From an uncultured Collinsella sp. (GTDB lineage: Bacteria > Actinomycetota > Coriobacteriia > Coriobacteriales > Coriobacteriaceae), in the NCBI GenBank assembly GCA_934630735.1, contig CAKTWK010000005.1, positions 21,899-85,898 on the forward strand: DNA of 64,000 bases, written 5' to 3'. The notes under the pieces were generated by a model that did no database searches, was not told where the DNA came from, and saw only the letters and a list, made by a program, of their open reading frames with translations. The position numbers and the translations under genes are program-made. Positions 16,475 to 25,729 of this stretch are shown here, piece by piece (within the stretch, counting starts at the first letter, position 1; every line of letters begins with the position of its first letter).

Positions 16475-16497
16475 AATGGGATAGAAGATAGGGATAA

Positions 16498-16533
16498 AAG
16501 TGGCCGCCTCTGCGTAAGCGAAGACGGCCACTT
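16498..16533. terminator. Hairpin terminator after the aldehyde dehydrogenase
   Basis: AAGTGGCCG (16498-16506) pairs with CGGCCACTT (16525-16533). The flanking A-run on the left suggests it may also work on the minus strand. The remaining 200 bp to the next gene show no further gene. Confidence 0.7.
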
Positions 16534-16737
16534 CTCACGATGAAAACGTGTATCGGAGTTGGCAAGACCCGCTGCCACGGGTGTCATCCGTGTTCCTATC
16601 TTATCTGCAAGCGTCCCGTCGCGCAAGCGTTGCGGCAAGCGATTGAAAGACACGGACGGGGTGAATTTGTGTCCGCACGAACCCGTAGACTTCTCAACTA
16701 TGTGGTGGATGCTCGCTAGTCGGCAATGGAGGCGGCC

Positions 16738-16917
16738 ATGTTTGATGACGATGACCTGTTCGATCTGACGGACGACCCGTTTGAGTGGGATATGCTGATC
16801 GACGATGATGAGCTGGAGCAGGACCGGAAGAAGCGGCAGGACAAGAACGCCCAGGGCAACGCTTCGAAAAAGCAAGACAAGCGCCGCCGCGGCCTGTTCG
16901 GCGGGCTCTTTGGATAA
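16738..16917 (+). CDS. Small charged protein, 59 aa, unknown
   Basis: A 59-residue ORF with a good GGAGG site at 16730-16734 before ATG 16738. The first 30 residues are strongly acidic with aromatic residues (MFDDDDLFDLTDDPFEWD), the next 20 are basic (DRKKRQDKN, KKQDKRRR) and the end is the hydrophobic GLFGGLFG. The polarity suggests an adaptor or membrane-tethering peptide, but no family is recognised. It lies 66 bp upstream of the phosphoesterase gene on the same strand. The ribosome site and designed-looking composition make it likely to be real. Confidence 0.6.
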   Translation: MFDDDDLFDLTDDPFEWDMLIDDDELEQDRKKRQDKNAQGNASKKQDKRRRGLFGGLFG

Positions 16918-16983
16918 CCGCCGCATCGCTGCATCTGTATACTTAGCACGAGTTTGACACATTGCGAAATGAGGACACAGACG

Positions 16984-17529
16984 ATGATGTGGTTTACCGC
17001 CGACCTGCACTTGGGCGATACGAATATCTTGCACGACATGGACCGGCCGTTTGGCTCGGTCGAGGAGATGAATCGCAAGGTCATCGATGCCATCAATGAG
17101 TGCGTGGCTGTGGATGACCGTCTCTACATCCTGGGAGACTTTACCTATCGTTTGCCCCTAGCGGATGCCATGCACTTGCGCGAGCGTATCGAATGCAAGA
17201 ACGTGACGCTCATCCGCGGTAACCATGACGGCGACTGGGAAGATCCCGATGTACCGCAGATTTGGGATGACGTGCGCGATTACCTGGAGATTGCTCCGGG
17301 CTATGCCAAGGGTCATCGTCTGGTTATGAGCCATTACCCCATGCTCAGCTGGAATGGCAAGGCGCGCGGCGCCATTATGCTTCATGGGCACATCCACAGC
17401 AGGGGAGACCGTACCAACGCGCGCAACCGCGATCGCGAGCGCCCTATCTTTCGCTACGATGTCGGTCTCGATGCCAACGACTACAAGCCCGTAAGCCGCG
17501 ACCAGATCTTGAGCTTCTTTGGACTGTAG
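16984..17529 (+). CDS. Metallophosphoesterase (calcineurin-like, small)
   Basis: A 181-residue phosphoesterase. All five metal-site blocks are present: ADLHLGD (D-x-H) near residue 6, LGDFT near residue 45, GNHD near 77, SHYP near 113 and HGHIHS near 136. The size and the HGHIHS block place it with the small phage- and bacterium-type phosphodiesterases related to YfcE. ATG 16984 is chosen because GAGGA precedes it by 8 bases. Physiological substrate unknown; single or paired with the small protein upstream. Confidence 0.88.
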   Translation: MMWFTADLHLGDTNILHDMDRPFGSVEEMNRKVIDAINECVAVDDRLYILGDFTYRLPLADAMHLRERIECKNVTLIRGNHDGDWEDPDVPQIWDDVRDYLEIAPGYAKGHRLVMSHYPMLSWNGKARGAIMLHGHIHSRGDRTNARNRDRERPIFRYDVGLDANDYKPVSRDQILSFFGL

Positions 17530-17602
17530 CTGCAAGTGCAGGTAGAATGAACGCGTCGCGCAGACGGTCTGTGTGGCGCGTTTTAGTAGGAGCAATGATT
17601 CC

Positions 17603-18439
17603 ATGAGGGCTATCCAGCGCATTAACCACAACGCTGCCATCTGCGAAGATGGCGCGGGGCGTCAGCTTATCGCGCTGGGTCGCGGCATCGGCTTTGGTGA
17701 TATGCCGCACGAGGTCGACTTGGATGTCATCACGCGTACCTTTTACGGCATCGATTCAAAGTACCTGGCGTTTATCGATGAGGTCGACCCCGAGGTGCTG
17801 GAGTTTTCTGCTCAGCTGGCTGATATCGCAACCGGACAGCTTTCGTACGAATTGAGTCCTAATCTGCCCATTACGCTGGCAGATCATATCCAGTTTGCCA
17901 TTAAGCGCGCCCGCGAACATATGGTGGTGTCGTTGCCGCTCAAGCGCGATCTGGAGCAGCTGCATCCTATTGAGTATCGATTGGGCGAGCTAGCCGTTCG
18001 CGGCATTAAGAAAACTTTTGCCGTTCGCATGCCCCAGAGTGAGGCCGCGGGTATCGCCATGTCGATTATCAATGCGGCGATTAAGCCGAGCGAGCGGCGC
18101 GTGCTTGCCGAGCAGCACGAGGAGCATCTCCTCGATATGACGGTCGAGACTATTCAGGAAGAGTTGGGCGTGACGGTCGATCGCTCGTCGTTTGCCTTTA
18201 CTCGCTTTGCCACTCATGTGCGCTATCTGCTCGACCGCGTGGCAAAGAAAGAGCCGATTGATACCGAGAACTCAGGTCTCTACGACGTGCTCGTGGAGCA
18301 ATATCCGGCGGCATCGCGCTGTGCTCATCGTATCGACGATCTGATTCAAGAGGCCTTTGGCGAGCCATTGGCCCAAGAAGAGCTCGTCTATCTGATCATG
18401 CATGTGAATCGTGTGGCTCCCACCAGTCTGGATAAATAG
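17603..18439 (+). CDS. BglG/LicT-family transcriptional antiterminator
   Basis: A 278-residue antiterminator with an N-terminal RNA-binding CAT domain (residues 1-55, MRAIQRINHNAAIC and GRGIGFG) and two PTS regulation domains, PRD1 from about 65 to 170 and PRD2 from about 175 to 275, each with conserved His residues that are phosphorylated by PTS proteins. TAGGAG precedes ATG 17603. The next gene is a PTS IIBC, and a RAT-like sequence overlapping a terminator lies between them, so this protein almost certainly controls that permease: in the presence of sugar it binds the nascent RNA and prevents termination. Confidence 0.92.
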   Translation: MRAIQRINHNAAICEDGAGRQLIALGRGIGFGDMPHEVDLDVITRTFYGIDSKYLAFIDEVDPEVLEFSAQLADIATGQLSYELSPNLPITLADHIQFAIKRAREHMVVSLPLKRDLEQLHPIEYRLGELAVRGIKKTFAVRMPQSEAAGIAMSIINAAIKPSERRVLAEQHEEHLLDMTVETIQEELGVTVDRSSFAFTRFATHVRYLLDRVAKKEPIDTENSGLYDVLVEQYPAASRCAHRIDDLIQEAFGEPLAQEELVYLIMHVNRVAPTSLDK

Positions 18440-18551
18440 GGTCTCTGGCGCCCCCTTTCCGTTATGGCGACCGTTTGCGGGTCGTTTGCTACCGTTCATC
18501 GGTAATCTGAGCCGCAGCGAACGCATCTGCCGCATATACTCGCCGTATGTT

Positions 18552-18641
18552 GGGTGTTACTCACGGCGCAGCTCCGAGAGGCACTACCGATTCTGCCGAG
18601 GCCATTATTGGGTCTCTGTCGGTTGTGCGCGGGGCTTTTTT
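18552..18641 (+). promoter_or_regulatory. RAT-like antiterminator site overlapping a terminator
   Basis: GGGTGTTACTCACGG starting at 18552 resembles the 5' half of ribonucleic antiterminator (RAT) sequences bound by BglG/LicT, and runs into a hairpin in which GCACTACCGA (18581-18590) pairs with TCGGTTGTGC (18619-18628, one internal mismatch) before a T-run at 18636-18641. The rest of the 340-bp gap holds no gene. This is the expected control region for the permease at 18780; exact RAT boundaries are uncertain. Confidence 0.6.
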
Positions 18642-18779
18642 CATGTCGATCTACCCGGGAATCACATGCAATGAAATCTCTTGCCAACGGATATCGCGCG
18701 CTGCGCAGGCGCGAGCGGAATCGTGCGTCTTGGTGCCGTGAGCCCCACGGGCCTCTAGTTGGAAGAGAAGGGATTCGAC

Positions 18780-20228
18780 ATGGCTGTCGATAACAAGAAG
18801 ATTGCCAAGGATGTGCTTGCTGCCGTCGGCGGCGCCTCCAATGTGACGAACGCGACGCACTGCATGACCCGCTTGCGTCTGAACCTCAAGGATCAGTCCA
18901 TTCCCAATGATGATGAAGTAAAGAAGATCAAGGGTGTACTGGGTGCACAGTGGTCTGGCGGCCAGTATCAGGTCATCATCGGTCAGAACGTACCGAAGGT
19001 CTATGACGCCGCCATTGCGCTGGGCGTTAAGGGCGAAGGTTCCATTGACGAGAACCTCGATGGCGGCACCAAGGAGCCGCTGACGCTCAAGACCGCGGGC
19101 AACAAGATCCTCAACTACCTGTCCAAGACCATGGTCATGACGATCCCCATTATCATGGGCGCCGCCATGTTCCGCACCATTGCCGTACTTTGCGGTGACG
19201 GCATGCTCGGTATCTGGCCTGCCGATTCTGACATTTACAACTTCTTCTACAACTGGATTTACAACGCCGGCTATTATTTCCTTCCTGTTTATCTGGGTTG
19301 GGCTGCCGCAAAGCAGCTCGGCTGCAGCCAGCCGCTCGGTATGATGCTCGGCGGCGTGCTCATTGCCCCCGAGTTCATGACGCTGGTCAACGCCGCCGCG
19401 GATTCGGGTGCTACGACCACGATGGTTTACGGTGTGCTCCCGGCTCAGTTGAATAACTATTCTGCGACCGTGCTTCCCATGGTGTTATCTATGCCGGTGC
19501 TGATGGTCGTCGAAAAGTTCATGAAGAAGATCGTTCCCGACATGCTCTCTACGGTGTTTGTGCCCGTGGGCACCATGGCTGTTATGATCCCCGTTTCTCT
19601 GTGCGCTCTGGCTCCGATTGGCTCCATTCTGGGTAACCTGGTCGGCAACTTTATGTTCGGCCTTGGTAACGCCGGCGGCATCGTCACGATCCTCTCCCTC
19701 GTTGCCATTGCCGCGCTTTGGGAGTTCCTGGTTATGACCGGTATGCATCAGGTTTTGCTTGCCCTTGGCATTGTGCAGCTGCTCACCTCGGGTTCTGACT
19801 CCTGCGTTATGGTCGCGGGCGGTATCGCTTCGTTCGCTACGTGGGGCATGGCCTTCGGCGCCTTCCTGCGCCTTAAGGAGACCGACGAAAAGGGTGCCAT
19901 GCTTGGTTTCTCGCTCTCCGGCATTGTCGGTGGTGTGACGGAGCCCGCGCTGTATGGCTGCGGCTTTAAGTACACCCGCTGCCTGGGTGCCATGGTTGCC
20001 GGCGGTGCCATCGGCGGCCTGATCGCGGCTCTCACCAATGTGACCACGTATGTTTTGGGCGCGACTAATATTCTGGGCGTTACTGGATTTGTTGCCGGCG
20101 GAACTGCTAATCTCGTTTGGGGATGCGTTGCATCGGGCGCTGCATTTGTTTCCGCAGCCGTTATCGCTTACCTCTTTGGCTTTACCAAGGAGCAGCTCGA
20201 CGAGGACGCTGCTGCCGTCAAGGCCTAA
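18780..20228 (+). CDS. PTS IIBC permease, beta-glucoside/chitobiose-like context
   Basis: A 482-residue sugar permease with an EIIB domain at residues 1-90 (phosphocysteine Cys28 in THCMTRLRLNL) and an EIIC domain from about residue 110 with about ten membrane segments and GVTEPALYGCG in the substrate loop. Like the first permease in this window it lacks EIIA. It is controlled by the upstream BglG-type antiterminator and precedes a ChbG/YdjC-type deacetylase. That context suggests an N-acetylated beta-linked disaccharide or a beta-glucoside as substrate. The start at 18780 follows AGAAGGGA. Confidence 0.88.
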   Translation: MAVDNKKIAKDVLAAVGGASNVTNATHCMTRLRLNLKDQSIPNDDEVKKIKGVLGAQWSGGQYQVIIGQNVPKVYDAAIALGVKGEGSIDENLDGGTKEPLTLKTAGNKILNYLSKTMVMTIPIIMGAAMFRTIAVLCGDGMLGIWPADSDIYNFFYNWIYNAGYYFLPVYLGWAAAKQLGCSQPLGMMLGGVLIAPEFMTLVNAAADSGATTTMVYGVLPAQLNNYSATVLPMVLSMPVLMVVEKFMKKIVPDMLSTVFVPVGTMAVMIPVSLCALAPIGSILGNLVGNFMFGLGNAGGIVTILSLVAIAALWEFLVMTGMHQVLLALGIVQLLTSGSDSCVMVAGGIASFATWGMAFGAFLRLKETDEKGAMLGFSLSGIVGGVTEPALYGCGFKYTRCLGAMVAGGAIGGLIAALTNVTTYVLGATNILGVTGFVAGGTANLVWGCVASGAAFVSAAVIAYLFGFTKEQLDEDAAAVKA

Positions 20229-20255
20229 AGTACCTGTTCGGTAGGACAATTATCT

Positions 20256-20284
20256 GGGGCACTTGGTTACGTTGCAAGTGCCCC
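20256..20284 (+). terminator. Weak hairpin between permease and deacetylase genes
   Basis: GGGGCACTT (20256-20264) pairs with AAGTGCCCC (20276-20284), followed by only three Ts. It may lower expression of the downstream gene rather than end the transcript. Confidence 0.6.
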
Positions 20285-20305
20285 TTTCCGTAGATGGGGG
20301 TCAAT

Positions 20306-21070
20306 ATGAAGCAATTGCTCATTCGTGCCGACGATATCGGTTATTCGTATGCCGTTAACCTGGGGATTGCCCGCAGTATCAATGAGGGCCTGGTGCGCTC
20401 GGCGGGACTTATGCCCAATATGCCCGAGGCCGAGCGTGGCTGGTCGCTCGTGGCGGATGTCGGCATTGCGGTGGGTCAGCATACCAACGTGTGCCTGGGC
20501 AAGCCGTGTGCCGACCCGGCGCTCATTCCGAGCATGCTCAACGAGAACGGCGAGTTCCATAGCAGCCGTACCTTCCGCGAGCATTTTAAGCGCGGCGAGG
20601 AGTTGATAGACTTCGACGAGGCCTGCATCGAGATCCGCGCGCAGCATGACCGCTTTGTCGAGATCGTGGGCCGCGAGCCCGATTACTTTGAGGCCCATGC
20701 CGTCATGAGCAAAAACCTTAACCGAGCGATCTCGGCGGTTGCTCAGGAGCTGGGCCTTAAGGAGCAAAAGGCGAGCTTCGACCCCGCGGCTGTGGTGCAT
20801 TGCGGAGATACTGATCTGCGCATGGTGATGCGCTCGATGGAGCCGGGCTACGAGCCCAAAGAGGCGATCATGCAGACGGTTCGCGAGATGGTGGACGGCG
20901 AGACGGTCGTCTTTGTGTGCCATCCGGGTTATCTCGATCGTTTTATCCTGGAGAACAGCTCGCTCACGACCGATCGTACCAAGGAAGTCGATGCGCTGAT
21001 CGACCCCGAGCTTCGCGCTTGGCTTGAATCTCAACCTGATCTTCGCCTTATCGACTACCGCGACCTGTAA
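20306..21070 (+). CDS. ChbG/YdjC-family carbohydrate deacetylase
   Basis: A 254-residue enzyme of the YdjC/ChbG family, which removes an acetyl group from N-acetylated oligosaccharides such as monoacetylchitobiose 6-phosphate. Family metal-site motifs are visible: RADDIGYSYAVN at residues 7-18, QHTN, EAHAVMS and CHPGYLD. ATG 20306 gives the family N-terminus MKQLLIRADDIG and has GGGGG before it; ATG 20294 is a possible alternative. It is the last gene of the BglG-regulated PTS locus, so it probably processes the phosphorylated sugar brought in by that permease. Confidence 0.88.
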   Translation: MKQLLIRADDIGYSYAVNLGIARSINEGLVRSAGLMPNMPEAERGWSLVADVGIAVGQHTNVCLGKPCADPALIPSMLNENGEFHSSRTFREHFKRGEELIDFDEACIEIRAQHDRFVEIVGREPDYFEAHAVMSKNLNRAISAVAQELGLKEQKASFDPAAVVHCGDTDLRMVMRSMEPGYEPKEAIMQTVREMVDGETVVFVCHPGYLDRFILENSSLTTDRTKEVDALIDPELRAWLESQPDLRLIDYRDL

Positions 21071-21080
21071 GGACCCAAGT

Positions 21081-21111
21081 CACCACAAAGGGGACAGTCG
21101 CCTTTGTGGTG
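21081..21111. repeat. Hairpin with GGGGACAG core
   Basis: CACCACAAAGG (21081-21091) pairs perfectly with CCTTTGTGGTG (21101-21111) over GGACAGTCG. Its loop resembles those of the hairpins at 8106-8136 and 35185-35221. Confidence 0.6.
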
Positions 21112-21116
21112 GTTCT

Positions 21117-21151
21117 GGCGCCGTTGCCATTATGGCAGCGGCGCCTTTTTT
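21117..21151 (+). terminator. Terminator of the PTS/deacetylase operon
   Basis: GGCGCCG at 21117-21123 and the following bases pair with CGGCGCC just before a six-base T-run ending at 21151. Confidence 0.85.
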
Positions 21152-21209
21152 GTCCGCGCGGCGCGGTAGAGTGTAGACGGTTGAAATTTGCGTCCATCGA
21201 GGAGCTGCT

Positions 21210-22967
21210 ATGAACGAGATCAGGTGCCCGCATTGCGGCGAAGTCTTTAAGGTCGATGCGTCCGGTTATGCGGATATCGTCAAGCAGGTGCGCGATGCCG
21301 AGTTCTCGCGCGACCTGGACGAGCGCGTGAAGGCGGTCCAGCGCGAGGGCGAGCAGGCACTGGAGCTTGAGCGCTCGCGCTCGACGGCTGCTTTGCAAAA
21401 GGCAGAGTCTCAGCGCGACGCTCAGCTTGTCGAGCAGAAAAACGCTGCGGCTCAGCAGCTGGCACAAGAGGTTGCCAAGCGCGACGCTGAGCTTGCCGAG
21501 CTGCGCGCCAAGCTCGAAAGCGCTGCCGCAGAGCGCGAGAGTGCAAGTCAGCGCGCGGCGGTTGAGGCCCGTTCCGATGCTCAAAAGGAGAATGCCGAGC
21601 TTCAGCGCGAGATCGACAATTTACGTGCGCAGTTGGAGCGCAAAGATGATGAAGCCAGGCTTGCCGAAGCGGCGGCACGCAATGCTGCTCAAAACGACCT
21701 GTCCGCGCGCGACGCTCAGATTGCCGAGCTGCAGGCCAGGATCGCCGCGGCGGACAAGGCCCAGGAGATGGCGCTTGCCGCCGCCGCGGCAGAGTCGCAG
21801 CGTGAGCTCGATGCCGCTCGCAGCGAGGCCGAGCGCGCGCTTACTGACTATCGCGCGAAGGTGCAAGAGAAGTTTTCCGCCGCAAAGGCTCAGTCCGAGC
21901 AAGAGGCCGAGGGCCTGCGTGCCCAGCTGCGCGAGCAGGAACTGATGGCAAAAATGAACCTGTCAGAGGCGGTCGCCGCGGCGGAGCGAGAGCGCGATGA
22001 GGCACGTGCCAAACTGACGAGCGAGCTGGCGGTGCGCGATTCTCGCGAGGAACAGGCCAAGGCAGCCCACGAGCTTGAGCTTGCGCAGACCAAGCGCGTG
22101 AGCGACGAGTTGATCCGCTACAAGGATGAAGAGATTGAGCGCCTTAAGGACATGAAGGTTCGCCTGTCCACCAAGATGGTGGGCGAGTCGCTCGAGCAGC
22201 ACTGCGAGACCGAGTTTAACCGTCTGCGCATGACGGCGTTTCCCAATGCGTACTTCGAGAAAGATAACGATGCATCCGAGGGCACCAAGGGAGACTTCAT
22301 TTTCCGTGAGTGCGACGCGAGCGGCAACGAGGTCATTTCGATTATGTTCGAGATGAAAAACGAGAACGACGAGACCGCGACCAAGCATAAAAACGAGGAC
22401 TTCTTTAAGAAACTCGATCACGATCGTCGCCAGAAAGGCTGTGAGTACGCGGTGCTCTGCACACTGCTCGAGCCCGAGAGCGAGCTCTATAACGCAGGAA
22501 TCGTGGACGTGAGCTATCGCTACGAGAAGATGTACGTGATCCGTCCGCAGTTTTTTATTCCCATGATTACGCTGCTGCGCAACGCCGCCATGGGTTCATT
22601 GCGCTATAAACAGGAGCTAGCGGAGTACAAGCAGCAGAACATTGACGTCACGAACTTCGAGGCCAAGATGGAGAAGTTCAAGGACGGCTTCTCGCGCAAC
22701 TACAACCTGGCGAGTAAGCAATTCGAGTCGGCAATCAAGGAAATCGATGCCGCCATCAAGCAGCTCGAGAAGACCAAGGACGATTTGCGTCGCAGCACCG
22801 AGAACCTGCGCCTGGCCCACAACAAGGCCGATGAGCTTACCATTCGCAAGCTCACGTGGGGAAACAAGACCATGAAGGCGGCGTTTGACGAGGCACGCGG
22901 GGCTGCGGCAGAGACAAACGATGAGCCAGCCGAGGCGGATTCGTATGAGGTCGAGGATGCCGAGTAA
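21210..22967 (+). CDS. DUF2130 protein: zinc-ribbon start, long coiled coil, RmuC-like core
   Basis: A 585-residue protein. It opens with a half zinc-ribbon (IRCPHCGEVFKVD), runs through about 290 residues of Ala/Glu/Arg-rich coiled coil (roughly 20-310), then the conserved DUF2130 domain from about 315 to 500 with KMVGESLEQHCETEFN, GDFIFRE and MFEMKNEND, which recalls the PD-(D/E)XK-like fold of RmuC-type proteins, then a second helical segment and an acidic tail. Function is not established; the family is often placed near DNA-processing genes. It is a single gene bounded by terminators on both sides. Confidence 0.8.
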   Translation: MNEIRCPHCGEVFKVDASGYADIVKQVRDAEFSRDLDERVKAVQREGEQALELERSRSTAALQKAESQRDAQLVEQKNAAAQQLAQEVAKRDAELAELRAKLESAAAERESASQRAAVEARSDAQKENAELQREIDNLRAQLERKDDEARLAEAAARNAAQNDLSARDAQIAELQARIAAADKAQEMALAAAAAESQRELDAARSEAERALTDYRAKVQEKFSAAKAQSEQEAEGLRAQLREQELMAKMNLSEAVAAAERERDEARAKLTSELAVRDSREEQAKAAHELELAQTKRVSDELIRYKDEEIERLKDMKVRLSTKMVGESLEQHCETEFNRLRMTAFPNAYFEKDNDASEGTKGDFIFRECDASGNEVISIMFEMKNENDETATKHKNEDFFKKLDHDRRQKGCEYAVLCTLLEPESELYNAGIVDVSYRYEKMYVIRPQFFIPMITLLRNAAMGSLRYKQELAEYKQQNIDVTNFEAKMEKFKDGFSRNYNLASKQFESAIKEIDAAIKQLEKTKDDLRRSTENLRLAHNKADELTIRKLTWGNKTMKAAFDEARGAAAETNDEPAEADSYEVEDAE

Positions 22968-22986
22968 GGCATAGCGGATAGTGCAA

Positions 22987-23026
22987 AAAACGGGGCCGCT
23001 GGCGATAGTGCCAACGGCCCCGTTTT
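22987..23026. terminator. Bidirectional terminator
   Basis: AAAACGGGGCCG (22987-22998) pairs perfectly with CGGCCCCGTTTT (23015-23026) between two convergent genes. Confidence 0.92.
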
Positions 23027-23047
23027 ATTCCGTTCCAGTTTGTTTGG

Positions 23048-25729
23048 CTAGTTCTCGAGCAGGTCCTCGATAAAGCCGACGCGGTAGTTTTTGAAGATGA
23101 CCTCGCCGCCGTCTTGCGTGGCGTCCAGATCGACATCGCCCATGATGCCAAAATCGTGGTCGCCATCCTCGTCGGCAAAGATCTGGTGCACGTGCCACAC
23201 GTGTGCTGTCTTCTCGTCGGACTCATCGATGGAAAACATCGCGGCACTGCGGGCATCTCCGTCGGTGAGGATCTCCTCGTGCTGCTCGTGGTAGGCATCG
23301 AGCGCCTTTTGCCAGCGGATCTCGCTCATGCCCCAGTCGTCGTCGAGTTCGCCCAGGTCGCGAACGTGCTCGCGAGCGGCAAGGGTTACGCGGCGGAAGA
23401 GCGCATTACGCACCAGCAGCGTGCAGCCGCGGCGGTCCGCCACGACCTCGTCGATGCCCTGCGGCGGCGCGGCGTCGAGGGCAGCCGGATTGCCGGCGTT
23501 CTCCCACTCGTCCACCAGGCTCGAGTCGACCGAGCGCACCACAAAGCCGAGCCATGAGATAATGTCGCGCAGGCGCTCGTCGCGCTTCTCAATGGGCACG
23601 GTGCGATCGAGGGAACGGTAGGCCTCTGCCAGGTAGCGCAGCAGAATGCCCTCGGAGCGGGCGATGCCGAGCTTTTGGATATAGCCCTTAAAGTCGCTCG
23701 CGCTCTCCAGCATGTCGCGCAGGACGCTCTTGGGCGAGAGCTGGTAGTCGTTGGCCCAGGGCACTTCCTGGCAGTACTTGTCAAAAGCGGCGTCGAGCAA
23801 ATCCTCGAGCGGCTTTTCGTACGTAACGTCTTGAATGCGCTCCAGACGCTCCTCATATTCAATGCCGTCGGCCTTCATTTCGGCCATCGCGCGGTCGCGC
23901 GCGGTGCGCTCCTGTGCGCGCAGCACCTGCTTGGGATCCTCGAGCGTTGCCTCGACCATCGAGATCAGGTCCATGGTATAGGTCTCGCTCTCGGGATCGA
24001 GCAGCTCCAATGCGGCAAGCAAGAACGGCGAGAGCGGCTGGTCGAGCGCAAAGTCCTCGGGCAGATCGACCGTCAGTGCATAGTCGATGTCCGGCGCGGC
24101 GTCAGTCGGGGCGTCGGGCGCGGGCGGCACCTCGGTGCGAACGACGACGCCGGAGTCGATGAGCGTGGCGAAGATTTCGTCGGCGCGAACCTCGAGCTTG
24201 GTCTTTTCCTCGGGGGTCTGCAGGCTTGTCTCGATGAGGTCGTGCACGCGGGCGCGGGCGTCGCCGCCCTGTTCGACCACGCTAATCACCATGGAGTGTG
24301 TGATGCGAAGGCGCGGCTTGAGCGTTTCGGGCTGCGTCTCGATCAGGCGCTCAAAGGTCTGCTTGTTCCAGGTGACAAAGCCCTCGGGGGCCTTCTTCTT
24401 TTTAATCTTGCGGAGCTTCTTGGGGTCGTCGCCCGCCTTGGCAATGAGCTTAGCGTTCTCGATCTCGTGCTCCGGGGCCTCGGCGATGACCATACCCTCG
24501 GTGTCAAAGCCCGAGCGGCCGGCGCGACCGGCAATCTGATGGAACTCACGGGCGCGCAGGCGACGCATCTTATAGCCGTCGAACTTGGTGAGCGCGGTGA
24601 GCACCACGGTGTGGATGGGTACGTTGATGCCGACGCCGAGTGTGTCGGTGCCACAGATGACGGGCAGCAGGCCCTGCTGTGCCAAGCGCTCGACCAGTAG
24701 ACGATAGCGCGGCAGCATACCGGCGTGGTGCACGCCGACGCCGCAGCCGAGCAAACGCTTGAGGATCTTGCCGAATGCCGTCGAGAAGCTCGTGCCCTTG
24801 GCGGCTTCCTTAATGGCCTCGCGCTGCTCCTTGCTGGCGATGCCAAAATTGGCGAGGGATTGCGCCGTCGCAAGTGCGGCGTCCTGGCTAAAGTGCACGA
24901 TGTAGAGCGGGGCCTCGCCACGGCGCATGGCGAGCTCGACGGTGCCCTCGAGAGAGGTCGTCACATAGTCGTAGCTCAGCGGAACGGGACGCGGGGCATC
25001 GACGACCAAGTCGCAGGTAGCGCCGGTGTGTTCCTCGAGCGAGGCGGCGATCGCGGTGACATCGCCGAGCGTGGCGCTCATGAGCATGAATTGCGTGTGA
25101 GGCAGGGTGAGCAGCGGCACCTGCCAGGCCCAGCCGCGGTCGGGGTCGGCAAAGTAATGGAACTCGTCCATGGCCACGCAGCCCACGTCGGCGTCCTCGC
25201 CCTCACGCAGTGCATCGTTGGCAAGGATTTCGGCCGTGCAGCAGATGACGGGCGCCTTGGTATTGATATGCGTGTCGCCGGTGATCATGCCGACGTTATC
25301 GCGGCCGAGCACCTGCACAAGGTCGAAAAACTTCTCGCTGACCAGAGCCTTGATAGGAGCCGTGTAGTAGCAGCGCTTGCCCTGCGCCATGCCCATAAAG
25401 AGCATGCCCAGCGCGACAAGCGATTTGCCCGATCCGGTCGGTGTTCCCAAAATGACATGGTCACCGGCGGCCAGGTCCATGAGGGCCTCTTCTTGGTGAT
25501 CCCACAGCTCAATGCCGCGGTCGCTCGTCCATTCAAAAAAGCGCTCGAAGGCCTGGTCGGGCGTGAGCCATGGCTCGGGCTCGCTGCCGTCTTCGGGCTC
25601 CCACCAGGTGGGGGAGAGCGCGCCGAGCGAGCCGAACTTGGCTTCGGTTCCCGTGCCGCCCGAGAATGAGCTGGCGGCGCCGGCGCCGGAGACGGTGCTG
25701 GCGGCGGTATCTATCGTGGTCTGTGCCAT
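23048..25729 (-). CDS. Ski2-like DEAD/DEAH-box helicase (DUF3516 type)
   Basis: An 893-residue superfamily 2 helicase. Walker A is GTPTGSGKS at about residues 95-103, motif II is the unusual DEFHYF near 194, motif III MSATLGD follows, and motif VI HQIAGRAGRSGFDT lies in the second RecA domain. The C-terminal third is the DUF3516 region found in actinobacterial relatives of HelY and Ski2/Mtr4, which act on structured RNA or DNA. ATG 25729 gives a start of MAQTTIDTAAS; an in-frame ORF extends to 25888, but that start lies inside a repeat element and has no supporting site. The first 50 residues are Ser/Gly-rich and probably disordered. Confidence 0.88.
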   Translation of the reverse strand: MAQTTIDTAASTVSGAGAASSFSGGTGTEAKFGSLGALSPTWWEPEDGSEPEPWLTPDQAFERFFEWTSDRGIELWDHQEEALMDLAAGDHVILGTPTGSGKSLVALGMLFMGMAQGKRCYYTAPIKALVSEKFFDLVQVLGRDNVGMITGDTHINTKAPVICCTAEILANDALREGEDADVGCVAMDEFHYFADPDRGWAWQVPLLTLPHTQFMLMSATLGDVTAIAASLEEHTGATCDLVVDAPRPVPLSYDYVTTSLEGTVELAMRRGEAPLYIVHFSQDAALATAQSLANFGIASKEQREAIKEAAKGTSFSTAFGKILKRLLGCGVGVHHAGMLPRYRLLVERLAQQGLLPVICGTDTLGVGINVPIHTVVLTALTKFDGYKMRRLRAREFHQIAGRAGRSGFDTEGMVIAEAPEHEIENAKLIAKAGDDPKKLRKIKKKKAPEGFVTWNKQTFERLIETQPETLKPRLRITHSMVISVVEQGGDARARVHDLIETSLQTPEEKTKLEVRADEIFATLIDSGVVVRTEVPPAPDAPTDAAPDIDYALTVDLPEDFALDQPLSPFLLAALELLDPESETYTMDLISMVEATLEDPKQVLRAQERTARDRAMAEMKADGIEYEERLERIQDVTYEKPLEDLLDAAFDKYCQEVPWANDYQLSPKSVLRDMLESASDFKGYIQKLGIARSEGILLRYLAEAYRSLDRTVPIEKRDERLRDIISWLGFVVRSVDSSLVDEWENAGNPAALDAAPPQGIDEVVADRRGCTLLVRNALFRRVTLAAREHVRDLGELDDDWGMSEIRWQKALDAYHEQHEEILTDGDARSAAMFSIDESDEKTAHVWHVHQIFADEDGDHDFGIMGDVDLDATQDGGEVIFKNYRVGFIEDLLEN

